A stretch of DNA of 64,000 nucleotides from Winogradskyella psychrotolerans (GTDB lineage: Bacteria; Bacteroidota; Bacteroidia; Flavobacteriales; Flavobacteriaceae). The DNA lies in assembly GCF_018860545.1 (NCBI RefSeq), contig NZ_JAHKPN010000011.1:248001-312000 (forward strand), in the 5' to 3' direction. The first letter of the stretch is position 1; each line of letters opens with the position of its first letter. Below are positions 42,776 through 51,951 of this stretch, piece after piece. Position numbers and translations under genes: made by a program. Below the pieces are notes generated by a model that saw only the letters and a list, made by a program, of their open reading frames with translations, made no database searches and was not told the origin of the DNA.

Positions 42776-43525
42776 TTAGTTTAATGTCTTAAAATAAGGC
42801 ACGTACATTTTTAAATCTTTCTTAATCATTGCGGTTACACCATCACCTGTAATTGTTGCTCCTGCAATGGCATCTACTGCATTGTCGTCTTTCCTTTCGT
42901 TCTTAGGATCTGCATTCCCTTTAGCTACATTTATGCCTCCATAAACACCTGCATCATTCAATAAATGCTCTCCTGCGAAATCATCCATAAAGTAACGTTG
43001 CTTAATTTCTGCACCTAAACCAGGTGTTTCACCTGCGTGATCAAAAAAGACACCTTGTACTGTCATAGATTTATCAACTGCAACAAATCCCCAAATGGCA
43101 TCCCATAATCCTTTACCTCTAATTGGAATAACATAGATTGGCTGACCATCTTTTTCACCTTCAAACAATGGTAATTTTCTTGTATAACTAGGATCTTTTG
43201 CTTTAGCTTCCTCTTTCTTAATGTCTATTAAATAAGCCTCAGAAACTTCAGAAACTTTAGTTCCTTCAATAACATATTGCTTAGTAATAGTACTGGTAAA
43301 TTCGTCTTCTACTTTATCCGTAGAAATAAAAGCAACATCACTTGTACCTTCATTGGCATTAATACCCATGGCATACAATATATTCTGTTGTTTTTCAAAA
43401 CGTTTATTAGCATCCACTAAAGGTTTTAAGCCTGAAGCAAGTCCTGCAAGTATAGATCCCACAACCACTACCATAACAATGGCAAAAATAATGGTATAAC
43501 TATTTTTATCTGTATCGATTGCCAT
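42776..43525 (-). CDS. nqrC: Na+-translocating NADH:quinone reductase subunit C
   Basis: 249 residues. One N-terminal transmembrane helix (about 10-30) anchors a periplasmic FMN-binding domain. Covalent FMN is expected on Thr226 in DAIAGATIT (the SGATxT-type motif recognised by ApbE; here Ala replaces the first Ser). Other family blocks are PIRGKGLWDAIWGFVAVD, DHAGETPGLGAEI and YGGINVAKG. It receives electrons in the middle of the Na+ pump. The ApbE that modifies it is encoded at 25256-26236. Three bases separate it from nqrB. Confidence 0.98.
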   Translation of the reverse strand: MAIDTDKNSYTIIFAIVMVVVVGSILAGLASGLKPLVDANKRFEKQQNILYAMGINANEGTSDVAFISTDKVEDEFTSTITKQYVIEGTKVSEVSEAYLIDIKKEEAKAKDPSYTRKLPLFEGEKDGQPIYVIPIRGKGLWDAIWGFVAVDKSMTVQGVFFDHAGETPGLGAEIKQRYFMDDFAGEHLLNDAGVYGGINVAKGNADPKNERKDDNAVDAIAGATITGDGVTAMIKKDLKMYVPYFKTLN

Positions 43526-43528
43526 AAT

Positions 43529-44755
43529 TTAAGCTGTTTTTATTTTTGCTCTTTTTAATCTTCCTTTCACATTGCCCTGCACCACATAATGATCTATGGT
43601 TGGTGCAAATACATTCATTAACAATATTGCTAACATGACTCCTTCTGGATATGCTGGGTTAAATACACGAATCATAATTGATACGAAACCAATTAAGAAA
43701 CCATAAATCCATTTACCTTTGTTAGTTTGAGATGCTGTAACAGGATCCGTTGCCATATAAACAATACCAAATGCTATACCACCAATTAATAAATGATGCC
43801 AGAACTCAGTACTCATTAAACCGTAAAATTTACTTGTATCTGTAATCCATCCTGCAGCTACGACTAGGTTAAAAATATAACCCATTACTAACGCTCCTAT
43901 CACAGAACTTAACATGATTCTCCAACTTCCTATTTTTGTGAAGATGAGGAATAAACCTCCTAGTAAAATTAATAGTGTCGATGTCTCTCCAATTGAACCA
44001 GGAATAAAGCCGAAAAACATATCCATAACCGAATAATCAACTCCATGCGACTGGGCTAAACTACCTAAAATAGTTTCACCAGAAATAGCATCAGCAGTTG
44101 AGCCATTTGCAATTTCTCTAGTTCTTTCTACAGCTCCTTCTACCCATACTTTATCACCACTCATCCATGTTGGATATGCGAAGAACAAGAATGCTCTAAT
44201 GGTTAAGGCCGGATTTAGAATATTCATTCCTGTACCACCAAAAACTTCTTTACCGATAACAACACCGAAAACAACAGCAACCACTAACATCCATAATGGA
44301 ATATCAATTGGTACAATTAATGGCACTAACATACCAGTTACTAAATAACCTTCTTCAACTTCGTGGCCTTTGATAACTGCGAATAAAAATTCAACACCTA
44401 AACCAACACCGTAAGAAATAGCTAGTATTGGAAGTACTTTCCAAAACCCTAAAGAAAAATTCTGTAAGGTCCAGAATTCACTACTAAAGAAACCGCTAGT
44501 TACAGCTTCAATTTCTCCTGCTGCTACATAATGCTGATAACCTGCATTAAACATACCGAAGATCAAACACGGAATTAAGGCCATAATGACCGTATTCATT
44601 GTTCGTTTTAAATCATCCGCTGCCTTAATATGTGTACCACCATGTGCGGTATCATTAGGCGTATAAAGAAAAGTATGTAAGGCGTTGAAGGCCGGAGCCA
44701 TCTTGGTCCCTTTGTATTTTTCTCTTAAGCTATGTAAGTTTTGTTTTAAACCCAT
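43529..44755 (-). CDS. nqrB: Na+-translocating NADH:quinone reductase subunit B
   Basis: 408 residues with about ten transmembrane helices, homologous to RnfD. It carries one covalent FMN, and is thought to hold riboflavin and the Na+ path. The flavin attachment motif is DAISGETIL with Thr228; most NqrB proteins read SGAT, so Ala to Glu here is a small deviation. Other motifs include GKEVFGGTGMNILNPALTIRAF, TLLILLGGLFLIFTKIGSWRIM, GIAFGIVYMATDPVTAS and MIRVFNPAYPEGVMLAILLMN. Second gene of the operon; 10 bases from nqrA. Confidence 0.98.
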   Translation of the reverse strand: MGLKQNLHSLREKYKGTKMAPAFNALHTFLYTPNDTAHGGTHIKAADDLKRTMNTVIMALIPCLIFGMFNAGYQHYVAAGEIEAVTSGFFSSEFWTLQNFSLGFWKVLPILAISYGVGLGVEFLFAVIKGHEVEEGYLVTGMLVPLIVPIDIPLWMLVVAVVFGVVIGKEVFGGTGMNILNPALTIRAFLFFAYPTWMSGDKVWVEGAVERTREIANGSTADAISGETILGSLAQSHGVDYSVMDMFFGFIPGSIGETSTLLILLGGLFLIFTKIGSWRIMLSSVIGALVMGYIFNLVVAAGWITDTSKFYGLMSTEFWHHLLIGGIAFGIVYMATDPVTASQTNKGKWIYGFLIGFVSIMIRVFNPAYPEGVMLAILLMNVFAPTIDHYVVQGNVKGRLKRAKIKTA

Positions 44756-44765
44756 TATCTATTTT

Positions 44766-46118
44766 TTAACCGATTTCTTCTAACATTAAATCCAATCCTG
44801 CTCTAATAATTTGCTGATGTGGCTGTTTTGACACACATACAAATTCTGTTAAAGCAAAATCTTCAGGTGCCACTTCATACATACCCAAAGCTTCCATTTC
44901 ATCAAGGTCTTTATACAAACAAGATTTTAAGATTTGCATTGGATAAATATCTAATGGAAACACTTGCTCATAGTTACCTGTAAGCACAAAATTTCTATGC
45001 TCACCATTCATATTAGTGCTTAGGTCGTATTTCTTATTTGGTGTCAACCATGAAAATGTTAAAGCTCTAGTGTTAGACACTTTATCAAAAACTGGTTTAT
45101 TCCATCCAAATAATTCGTAATCATTACCTTCTGGAATTACAGAGATTACATTACTGTAATAATCTAAGTAACCATCGGGTTGAACACGTTTTCCAGACAA
45201 TACATTTCCAGAAATAAAACGGTCGTTACTATCTCTTTCAACTCCATTATCGTAAACCATAGTTGAAATTTCAGAACCTAATTTTGTTCTAAAATAACGA
45301 GGCTTTTTAACCGAAGATCCTGCAAGCGCAATAATACGTTCCGCATTAAACTTCCCTGTTAAAAGCAATTCTCCGATAATTACTAAATCTTGAGCATTCA
45401 CCGTCCAAACCGTTTCACCTTTATTAATAGGATCAACCTTATTAATTAAAGTCCCAACATTCCCTGACGGATGTGGCCCAGACACTTTATGAGTAATAGC
45501 GTTTTGTAAATTTGCTAAAGGTGAATTAGAATTTGCACCGACAGAAATATGAACACCACCCTCTGTACATTTAGACAAGGCTGTAACCGCAGCTTGCAAT
45601 TCAGCTTCTTTACCTTTTAAAGTAAAATCTAAATCTGCAGCTAAAGGGGCACTTGCATAACCCGATATAAAAATAGCTTTTGGAGTTCTATCAGCTTTTG
45701 CAACAACATCGTAAGGACGTTGTTTAATAAATGCCCAACACCCTGAAGCCAACAAATGCGCTTTAGTTGTTTCAGCATCCGAAGCTAAATCAAACGTACC
45801 ATGATCTACATAAGCTTGTTCTTTGTCTGCTGTTATTTTTATAGCGTCTATACGACGTCTTGGTCCACGCTGTACTTCAGTTATCTCACCAGAAACAGGT
45901 GAAACAAACTTCATTGCTTCGTTATCCTTATTGTAAAATAAAGTCTCACCCGCTTTAACACGCGTTCCTTCTTTAGCGACAAGTTTTGGAATAATACTGT
46001 GGAAATCCTCAGGTTTAATAGTATAGAAATTACTAACAATAGCATTCTCTAAAGTTTGCTCGGCTTCACCAACCAACTTTATATCTAAACCCTTTTTAAT
46101 TTTGATGTCTTTTGACAT
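44766..46118 (-). CDS. nqrA: Na+-translocating NADH:quinone reductase subunit A
   Basis: 450 residues, the usual length. A soluble cytoplasmic subunit that binds quinone or is close to its site. Family motifs are IKIKKGLDIKLVGEAEQTL, AKEGTRVKAGETLFYNKDN, SPVSGEITEVQRGPRRRIDA, GPHPSGNVGTLINKVDPINKG, LDIYPMQILKSCLYKDLDEME, and the C-terminal EFVCVSKQPHQQIIRAGLDLM. It is the first gene of nqrABCDEF and has a recognisable promoter (46152-46186). Confidence 0.98.
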   Translation of the reverse strand: MSKDIKIKKGLDIKLVGEAEQTLENAIVSNFYTIKPEDFHSIIPKLVAKEGTRVKAGETLFYNKDNEAMKFVSPVSGEITEVQRGPRRRIDAIKITADKEQAYVDHGTFDLASDAETTKAHLLASGCWAFIKQRPYDVVAKADRTPKAIFISGYASAPLAADLDFTLKGKEAELQAAVTALSKCTEGGVHISVGANSNSPLANLQNAITHKVSGPHPSGNVGTLINKVDPINKGETVWTVNAQDLVIIGELLLTGKFNAERIIALAGSSVKKPRYFRTKLGSEISTMVYDNGVERDSNDRFISGNVLSGKRVQPDGYLDYYSNVISVIPEGNDYELFGWNKPVFDKVSNTRALTFSWLTPNKKYDLSTNMNGEHRNFVLTGNYEQVFPLDIYPMQILKSCLYKDLDEMEALGMYEVAPEDFALTEFVCVSKQPHQQIIRAGLDLMLEEIG

Positions 46119-46151
46119 ATCTTTTAAAGATTAGTTATCTAAAAATCGGTG

Positions 46152-46186
46152 CAAATCTACAAATTAATGCTTAATTAAGGCTCAAA
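46152..46186 (-). promoter_or_regulatory. Promoter of the nqr operon
   Basis: On the minus strand TTTG (plus 46183-46186) and TAGATTTG (plus 46152-46159) are spaced by 23 bases, within the 17-23 range of Bacteroidota promoters. The start codon of nqrA is 33 bases downstream. Confidence 0.65.
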
Positions 46187-46228
46187 ATAGAGCAACTTTT
46201 TTATTTGTAACCATTATAAATAACAAGC

Positions 46229-46260
46229 TTGTGTTAAGGCATAGATTTTGATTATCTTTA
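46229..46260 (+). promoter_or_regulatory. Promoter of the T9SS plug gene
   Basis: TTG at 46229-46231 and TATCTTTA at 46253-46260 are separated by 21 bases. The ATG follows at 46282. Confidence 0.55.
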
Positions 46261-46281
46261 TACGCTAAGATTCCGAACAAA

Positions 46282-47535
46282 ATGAAAAACAGTTTTTTTA
46301 CCTTTTTACTTCTTATACTAATTCCTACAATTCTTTTTTCTCAAGTCGCTGTAGAGCTAAACCCACCAGACTTCATAAAAACGATTACCTTTAAAAGTAA
46401 CACCACCGAAGGCCAATTGCCGGTACTAAGTATAGGAGAATCTTTATCCTTAGAATTTGATGCTTTAACAGGTGATGAAGAAGACTTTTACTACGTTATT
46501 GAGCATTTTAATTTTGATTGGACCCCTTCAAACCTGGTAAAATCAGAATACCTCAGCGGCTTAGACAATCAACGAATATTAGACTATGAGAACTCTTTTA
46601 ACACCTATCAAATTTATTCTCATTATAATTTAACCATCCCAAACACACAAACTAGAGGTTTGTTAAAAAGTGGAAATTATATGATTTCTATCTATGATGA
46701 CTATGACGAACTTATGTTCAGCAGAAAATTCATGGTTTATGAAGACGGAGCTAACGTAGGAATTAGTATTAAACGCTCTAGAGACGTGAAAGTGATTGCA
46801 GAAAAACAGTCCGTGGATTTAGTTATCACAACGAACGGCACCAACTTAAACAATCCATTGGAGACTATTAAAACAGTTATTATTCAAAACAACAACCTGA
46901 ATACCGCAATCACCAATCTTAAACCACAGTACACTTTGGGCAACGAACTTATTTATCGCTATGATACTGAATCTGCTTTTTGGGGAGGTAACGAATATCT
47001 ATTTTTCGAAAATAAAGATGTTAGAGCTGCCAATGTTGGTGTGCAATTTATTGAATTAAAAGACTTATACCATAACTATTTATACACTAACATTGTTCGA
47101 AAAGATAGACCATACACTTACAATCCAGATATTAATGGAAATTTTTTAGTCACGGCAATTGACCGAGACAATCCAGATATTGAAGCGGATTACGTTATCG
47201 TTCACTTCTCATTACAACAAGATGAATTAAAAGATAAAAATATTCACATTTATGGTAATTTCAATTATTTCACTATCGAACCATTAACTCAGATGGTTTA
47301 TATTCCTGAAAGCAAACGCTACGAAACAACCATGTTAATGAAGCAAGGGTTTTATAATTACAAATTTGTGGCAGTCGACAAAAAAACTGGTGAAATTGAC
47401 GAAGGAGCTATAAGTGGCAATTTTTGGCAAACTGAAAACAATTACAAAGTACTAGTGTATTACAGGGATTTAGGTGCTCGTTATGACAGACTTATAGGAT
47501 TTGGAGAAGCTTCTTCGGTAGACATTACGAATTAA
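46282..47535 (+). CDS. Type IX secretion system plug protein (DUF5103)
   Basis: 417 residues. The signal peptide (MKNSFFTFLLLILIPTILFSQ) is followed by the N-terminal plug domain at about 22-150 and a longer C-terminal beta domain. Characteristic blocks are FNFDWTPSNLVKSEYLSGLDNQ, GLLKSGNYMISIYDDYDELMF, WGGNEYLFFENKDVRAANVG, HIYGNFNYFTIEP and MKQGFYNYKFVAVDKKTGEIDEG. In the F. johnsoniae structure this protein closes the periplasmic end of the SprA translocon. It fits the three T9SS cargo proteins found in this window. Single transcript; start 22 bases after its -7 box. Confidence 0.9.
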   Translation: MKNSFFTFLLLILIPTILFSQVAVELNPPDFIKTITFKSNTTEGQLPVLSIGESLSLEFDALTGDEEDFYYVIEHFNFDWTPSNLVKSEYLSGLDNQRILDYENSFNTYQIYSHYNLTIPNTQTRGLLKSGNYMISIYDDYDELMFSRKFMVYEDGANVGISIKRSRDVKVIAEKQSVDLVITTNGTNLNNPLETIKTVIIQNNNLNTAITNLKPQYTLGNELIYRYDTESAFWGGNEYLFFENKDVRAANVGVQFIELKDLYHNYLYTNIVRKDRPYTYNPDINGNFLVTAIDRDNPDIEADYVIVHFSLQQDELKDKNIHIYGNFNYFTIEPLTQMVYIPESKRYETTMLMKQGFYNYKFVAVDKKTGEIDEGAISGNFWQTENNYKVLVYYRDLGARYDRLIGFGEASSVDITN

Positions 47536-47692
47536 ACTATTACTATAATATCAAAATAGCAGTCTAAATTTATTATTTCTCAATTTAAAACAACTTAGTA
47601 TTAGCGAACTGTTAAAAATTCCAACGGCTCACCGTAATTATAATGCTTCATTGAAAAATTATGTTATTTTAGCATAGACTAATTTCAAACTT

Positions 47693-48079
47693 ATGGTACA
47701 ACAAGTTACAAGCGGCATAAAAATCACTGTGGAAACCAATTTTGAAGGCACATTTTATAAAAATTATAAGGTGCACTTTGCTTTTGGTTATAAAGTAACT
47801 ATTGAAAACCAAAGTAAAGATTCTGTTCAGTTAAATTCTAGACACTGGAAAATACTTGATGCCTTAAATAATGAAGAAATTATTGAAGGAGAAGGTGTTA
47901 TCGGTAAAAAACCAGTTTTAAAGCCAGGTGAATCTCACACCTATAATTCTGGATGTTTACTAACATCTCCTTTTGGAGCTATGAGAGGGCATTACAATAT
48001 GATTAACTTAACGAAGACCAATAAATTTAAAGTTTATATTCCTTCATTTAAGCTAAGCGCTCCTTTTGCTCTTAATTAA
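47693..48079 (+). CDS. apaG: ApaG protein (Co2+/Mg2+ efflux-associated, DUF525)
   Basis: 128 residues, the normal length for ApaG, a stand-alone fibronectin-like beta-sandwich. Motifs include SGIKITVETNFEGTF, VHFAFGYKVTIENQSKDSV, RHWKILDALNNEEIIEGEGV, VIGKKPVLKPGESHTYNSGC and SPFGAMRGHYNM. Enterobacterial ApaG affects cobalt resistance and Mg2+ efflux; the biochemical role is unclear, and eukaryotic FBXO3 uses the same domain for binding. Cytoplasmic. It stands alone between the T9SS plug gene and pruA. Confidence 0.95.
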   Translation: MVQQVTSGIKITVETNFEGTFYKNYKVHFAFGYKVTIENQSKDSVQLNSRHWKILDALNNEEIIEGEGVIGKKPVLKPGESHTYNSGCLLTSPFGAMRGHYNMINLTKTNKFKVYIPSFKLSAPFALN

Positions 48080-48411
48080 GACGTAAAACCTAAATGCTCT
48101 TCGCTTCGGCCTACTTTTCAAGCAACATCATCTCAGAATTTAATGAGCCTTGCACATAATCATAAATGGGTTCACCGCTACCTTGTAGATTCTTTACAAT
48201 GTATAGCATAATTCATTACCGATATCATTTCCTAATATCCAACATATTTTCGTTTCTACTTTCAATAGGAATAATCGGAAGAATTTCAACGGTATGTCCT
48301 AAAATCATTATTTCTAATCTTCACACAACTATAACGTTTGAAGGAACAATTCTCTTATAAAAATTGTAACTTTACACTTTCAAAATTCAAACTAAAAAAA
48401 ACAAATATATT
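48080..48411. other. Intergenic gap with a possible remnant ORF and the pruA -7 box
   Basis: The 332 bases between apaG and pruA hold no convincing gene. On the minus strand 48111-48209 reads as 32 codons (MLYIVKNLQGSGEPIYDYVQ onward to MMLLEK); the composition is protein-like but short, so it could be a decayed fragment or a small protein. A TAACTTTA at 48367-48374 is a likely -7 box for pruA. No hairpin or repeat is evident. Confidence 0.3.
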
Positions 48412-50037
48412 ATGGGAAAAGGATTCTTTAATGTACCTGTAGCGGTTAACGAACCAGTTATGTCTTACGCACCTGGCTCAGCAGAACGCAAAGCTGTTGC
48501 TGAAGCATACAAATCAATGTTTAACTCAAAGGTTGAAGTTCCTATGTACATAAATGGAAAAGACGTAAAAACTGGAAACACCAGAACAATGTCTCCTCCA
48601 CACGATCATGCACACATTGTAGGCGAATATCATATAGCAGAAAAACAACATGTAGAGGACGCAATTTCTACAGCATTAGAAGCGCGTAAAACTTGGTCTC
48701 AATTACCATGGGAACAACGTGCTGGTATTTTCTTAAAAGCTGCTGAATTAATTGCGGGCCCTTATAGAGCGAAGATTAATGCAGCAACTATGATTGCACA
48801 GTCTAAAACAATTCACCAAGCTGAAATTGATGCGGCATGTGAGTTGATTGATTTCTTACGATTTAATGTTCAATTTATGACTGACATTTACATGGAACAA
48901 CCCGAAAGCACAAGCGACGCTTGGAATCGCGTAGAATACAGACCGCTTGAAGGTTTCACCTATGCTGTTACTCCTTTTAACTTTACAGCGATTGCAGGAA
49001 ATTTACCTGCATGTATGGCATTAATGGGTAATGTTGTGGTATGGAAACCTAGCGATAGCCAAGTGTACTCTGCTAAAGTAATTATGGATATTTTCAAAGA
49101 AGCTGGTGTTCCTGATGGTGTCATTAATGTTGTTTTTGGAGACCCAGTCATGATTACTGAAACGGTATTAGCAAGTCCTGATTTTTCTGGCTTACACTTT
49201 ACAGGTTCTACATTCGTTTTTAAAGAATTATGGAAACAAATTGGAAATAACATTCACAACTACAAAACCTATCCAAAAATTGTTGGAGAAACAGGAGGAA
49301 AAGATTTCATTGTTGCTCACAAATCTGCAAACGCTAAACAAGTAGCCACTGCAATTTCTCGTGGCGCTTTTGAATTCCAAGGCCAAAAGTGTAGTGCTGC
49401 ATCTAGAGCCTACATTCCAAGTAACTTGTGGGACGATGTTAAGAAATTCGTCATAGAAGACGTTAATTCTTTTAAGCAAGGTTCTCCTGAAGACATGAGC
49501 AACTTTGTTACTGCCGTAATTCATGAAGGCTCATTTGATAAATTAGCAAAATATATTGATGAAGCCAAAGCTGCTACTGACGCAGAGATTGTTGTTGGTG
49601 GAGGTTACGACAAATCTAAAGGTTATTTTATTGAACCAACAGTTATTGTTACGACCAACCCAAAATATGACACGATGTCTACAGAATTATTTGGTCCTGT
49701 AATAACCATTTACGTTTATGAAGAAGACAAATTTTCTGAAACATTAAAATTGATTGACGAAACTAGTGAATATGCATTAACAGGGGCAATTTTATCAACG
49801 TGTCGTTATGCTGTTGAAGAAGCTACAATAGCATTACAAAATTCAGCAGGGAACTTCTATATTAATGATAAACCAACTGGTGCTGTTGTAGGTCAGCAAC
49901 CATTTGGTGGTGCAAGAGCATCTGGAACAAATGACAAGGCTGGTAGTGCCCAAAACTTAATGCGTTGGGTGTCTCCAAGATTAATTAAAGAAACCTTTGT
50001 AACTCCTGTGGATTACAGATACCCTTTCTTAGGCTAA
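48412..50037 (+). CDS. pruA: L-glutamate gamma-semialdehyde dehydrogenase (1-pyrroline-5-carboxylate dehydrogenase)
   Basis: 541 residues, the single-function type without a fused proline dehydrogenase. It oxidises glutamate semialdehyde to glutamate with NAD+, the second step of proline catabolism. The catalytic glutamate is in IVGETGGKDFIV and the nucleophilic cysteine in FEFQGQKCSAASRAYIP, near residue 327. The NAD-binding VVWKPSD and LHFTGSTFVFKELW and the C-terminal PFGGARASGTNDKAGSAQNL motif are present. Cytoplasmic. A terminator at 50062-50098 ends the transcript. No putA is visible nearby, so the proline dehydrogenase must be encoded elsewhere. Confidence 0.97.
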   Translation: MGKGFFNVPVAVNEPVMSYAPGSAERKAVAEAYKSMFNSKVEVPMYINGKDVKTGNTRTMSPPHDHAHIVGEYHIAEKQHVEDAISTALEARKTWSQLPWEQRAGIFLKAAELIAGPYRAKINAATMIAQSKTIHQAEIDAACELIDFLRFNVQFMTDIYMEQPESTSDAWNRVEYRPLEGFTYAVTPFNFTAIAGNLPACMALMGNVVVWKPSDSQVYSAKVIMDIFKEAGVPDGVINVVFGDPVMITETVLASPDFSGLHFTGSTFVFKELWKQIGNNIHNYKTYPKIVGETGGKDFIVAHKSANAKQVATAISRGAFEFQGQKCSAASRAYIPSNLWDDVKKFVIEDVNSFKQGSPEDMSNFVTAVIHEGSFDKLAKYIDEAKAATDAEIVVGGGYDKSKGYFIEPTVIVTTNPKYDTMSTELFGPVITIYVYEEDKFSETLKLIDETSEYALTGAILSTCRYAVEEATIALQNSAGNFYINDKPTGAVVGQQPFGGARASGTNDKAGSAQNLMRWVSPRLIKETFVTPVDYRYPFLG

Positions 50038-50061
50038 TCACTTATAATAAATTGAAATACA

Positions 50062-50098
50062 AATCCTTAGAAGCTGAATGCTTTTAAGGATTTTTTTT
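50062..50098 (+). terminator. Terminator of pruA
   Basis: AATCCTT pairs with AAGGATT, with an inner AAGC/GCTT stem, followed by a run of T. It starts 24 bases after the pruA stop codon. Confidence 0.8.
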
Positions 50099-50185
50099 GC
50101 TTTTAATAGAAATAGTATTAAAAAAAAGAAATAGCTTGGGTAAAGTTTGTATCTTTTCGGGAAATTAACTCAAAATTAGCGACTT

Positions 50186-51874
50186 ATGAAAAAACTTTAC
50201 ATTACTATTTTATTATGCTTCCCGTTTCTAAGTTTTGCCCAAACTTCTATAACTTCCGAAATTATTCCGGATTTATCAGATTATGGAGAATCTACAAATT
50301 ATGCTGGCGAAGGTGAATATGAAATATTTTTAAGTCCAGATAACATTTTAGATAAACCTATTATTGTCGTTGATGGTTTTGACCCTGGAGACACCAGAGA
50401 TATCACTGGATTATATGATTCATTAGACTATGTGGGAACGGAAGGAGATCAAAATTTAGCTGACCTACTAAGAACTGAAGGCTTTGACATTGTTTTTCTA
50501 AATTTCCCTACATATACAAGGGTAGCCGATGATATAACTATAGATGGAGGCGCAGATTTTATGGAACGTAATGCTATGGTTTTAATTGAACTTATAGAAA
50601 CTATAAATGAAGACAAAGCTGGCAATAGCCCAGAACAAAATGTAATTATTGGCCCTAGTATGGGAGGAGTGATTGCAAGATATGCTTTAAATTATATGGA
50701 AGCGAATTCGTTAGATGCAGACACTAGACTTTATATCTCTTTTGACTCTCCGCATCTTGGAGCAAATGTCCCTATTGGTTTACAACATCAATTAAACTTT
50801 TTGGCTTATAATGAAACTAATGGCGTTACAGAGGTAGAACCTTTAATTAACGGCCTATTAAAATCCGCAGCTGCAAGACAGCTGTTAACGGATCATTTAG
50901 AAGCTCATTTGTCTGGATCCGATTTAGTATCCTTTGACCCAACACTTACGTTACCTGTCGCACACCCGTTTAGAAGCATCTTTGAAACGAATATTAACGC
51001 CTTAACCTCATCTGGGTTTCCAGAGATGACTAGAAACGTTTCCATAATTAATGGTAGTGGCACTAATGCCCCGTATTTCGCCATGGGAGATTCTGGACCT
51101 ACGGTCACAAATAGTTATCCTGTAATTAGTACTACACTAAGCATTCCTGTATCTGTTTTCACAGCAAACGTCCTAATTGATGTTAATTTCACTCCAGAAG
51201 CCGGAACAACAAACACCGTAAGTAGTATTTCTATACAAGTATTTGGAGGGGAAATTGATGGCTCTACAGCAGAAAGTGAATCCTTTAGTCATTCTGATGG
51301 TGTTGATGCCGCTCCTGGTGGTCTATTTGATTTATCTGAAATTACCGATGTGCTAGGCGCTGATGCTGGTATAGCTAGCGACTTTGTAAATGCCATCGCT
51401 ATAGATAAATTTAACTTTATTCCTTCTGTTAGTGCATTAGCTGTAGAGTTTCCAAATGATGAAATAAACTGGCATCATGCAATAGACTTAGGAAGTCCTA
51501 ACCCAACGACCAATACACCATTCGCCAATACATTTACGCCAAATGAGAACGAACCTCACGTTCAACTGACCGAAGCAAATGTTGCTTTTGCGTTATACGA
51601 AATATTAAATCCACCTTTAAATATTTCTAATGCCGAAGTGATAACTATTCTATTAGAAAAAAATCCAATACAAAATGAACTCGTCTTACACTCTAATACA
51701 CACAGTAATGCTAATATCACTATTATTGATGTTACTGGTAAAACAGTTTTTAACACCATAACAGCGTTAAATGATAGAACTACTATCCCTGTTGATTTAG
51801 CTACTGGTTTTTATATCTTAAATGTCACAACCGAGGACAACCAAAGATTTACGACTAAGCTTGTAGCACAATAA
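50186..51874 (+). CDS. Secreted alpha/beta-hydrolase (lipase/esterase-like) with T9SS sorting domain
   Basis: 562 residues. A signal peptide (MKKLYITILLCFPFLSFAQ) leads into an alpha/beta-hydrolase core at about 55-320: ILDKPIIVVDGFDPGD, EGFDIVFLNFPTYTRVADD and the nucleophile elbow GPSMGGVIARYALNYME, with the serine near residue 156. DSPHLGANVPIGLQH is typical of lipases and PGAP1-like esterases. A candidate catalytic His is in NWHHAID near 428. The C-terminal 75 residues (EKNPIQNELVLHS through FYILNVTTEDNQRF and TTKLVAQ) are a T9SS type A sorting domain, so it works outside the cell. Substrate is probably a lipid or ester. Confidence 0.85.
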   Translation: MKKLYITILLCFPFLSFAQTSITSEIIPDLSDYGESTNYAGEGEYEIFLSPDNILDKPIIVVDGFDPGDTRDITGLYDSLDYVGTEGDQNLADLLRTEGFDIVFLNFPTYTRVADDITIDGGADFMERNAMVLIELIETINEDKAGNSPEQNVIIGPSMGGVIARYALNYMEANSLDADTRLYISFDSPHLGANVPIGLQHQLNFLAYNETNGVTEVEPLINGLLKSAAARQLLTDHLEAHLSGSDLVSFDPTLTLPVAHPFRSIFETNINALTSSGFPEMTRNVSIINGSGTNAPYFAMGDSGPTVTNSYPVISTTLSIPVSVFTANVLIDVNFTPEAGTTNTVSSISIQVFGGEIDGSTAESESFSHSDGVDAAPGGLFDLSEITDVLGADAGIASDFVNAIAIDKFNFIPSVSALAVEFPNDEINWHHAIDLGSPNPTTNTPFANTFTPNENEPHVQLTEANVAFALYEILNPPLNISNAEVITILLEKNPIQNELVLHSNTHSNANITIIDVTGKTVFNTITALNDRTTIPVDLATGFYILNVTTEDNQRFTTKLVAQ

Positions 51875-51903
51875 TTACAACTTGTACTCAAACAAAAAAA
51901 CCT

Positions 51904-51931
51904 CCTGTAAAGTAATTTACAGGATTTTTTT
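51904..51931. terminator. Terminator between the hydrolase gene and the Omp28 gene
   Basis: CCTGTAAA pairs with TTTACAGG around GTAA, with T7 on the right and A7 on the left. It works for both convergent genes. Confidence 0.88.
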
Positions 51932-51951
51932 ATTAATACATTTAAGTTCTA

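Noticed and set aside
48166..48360. 64-codon plus-strand frame between apaG and pruA
   Set aside because: Composition is not protein-like beyond a chance hydrophobic stretch; no promoter or leader precedes it, and it overlaps the pruA upstream region.
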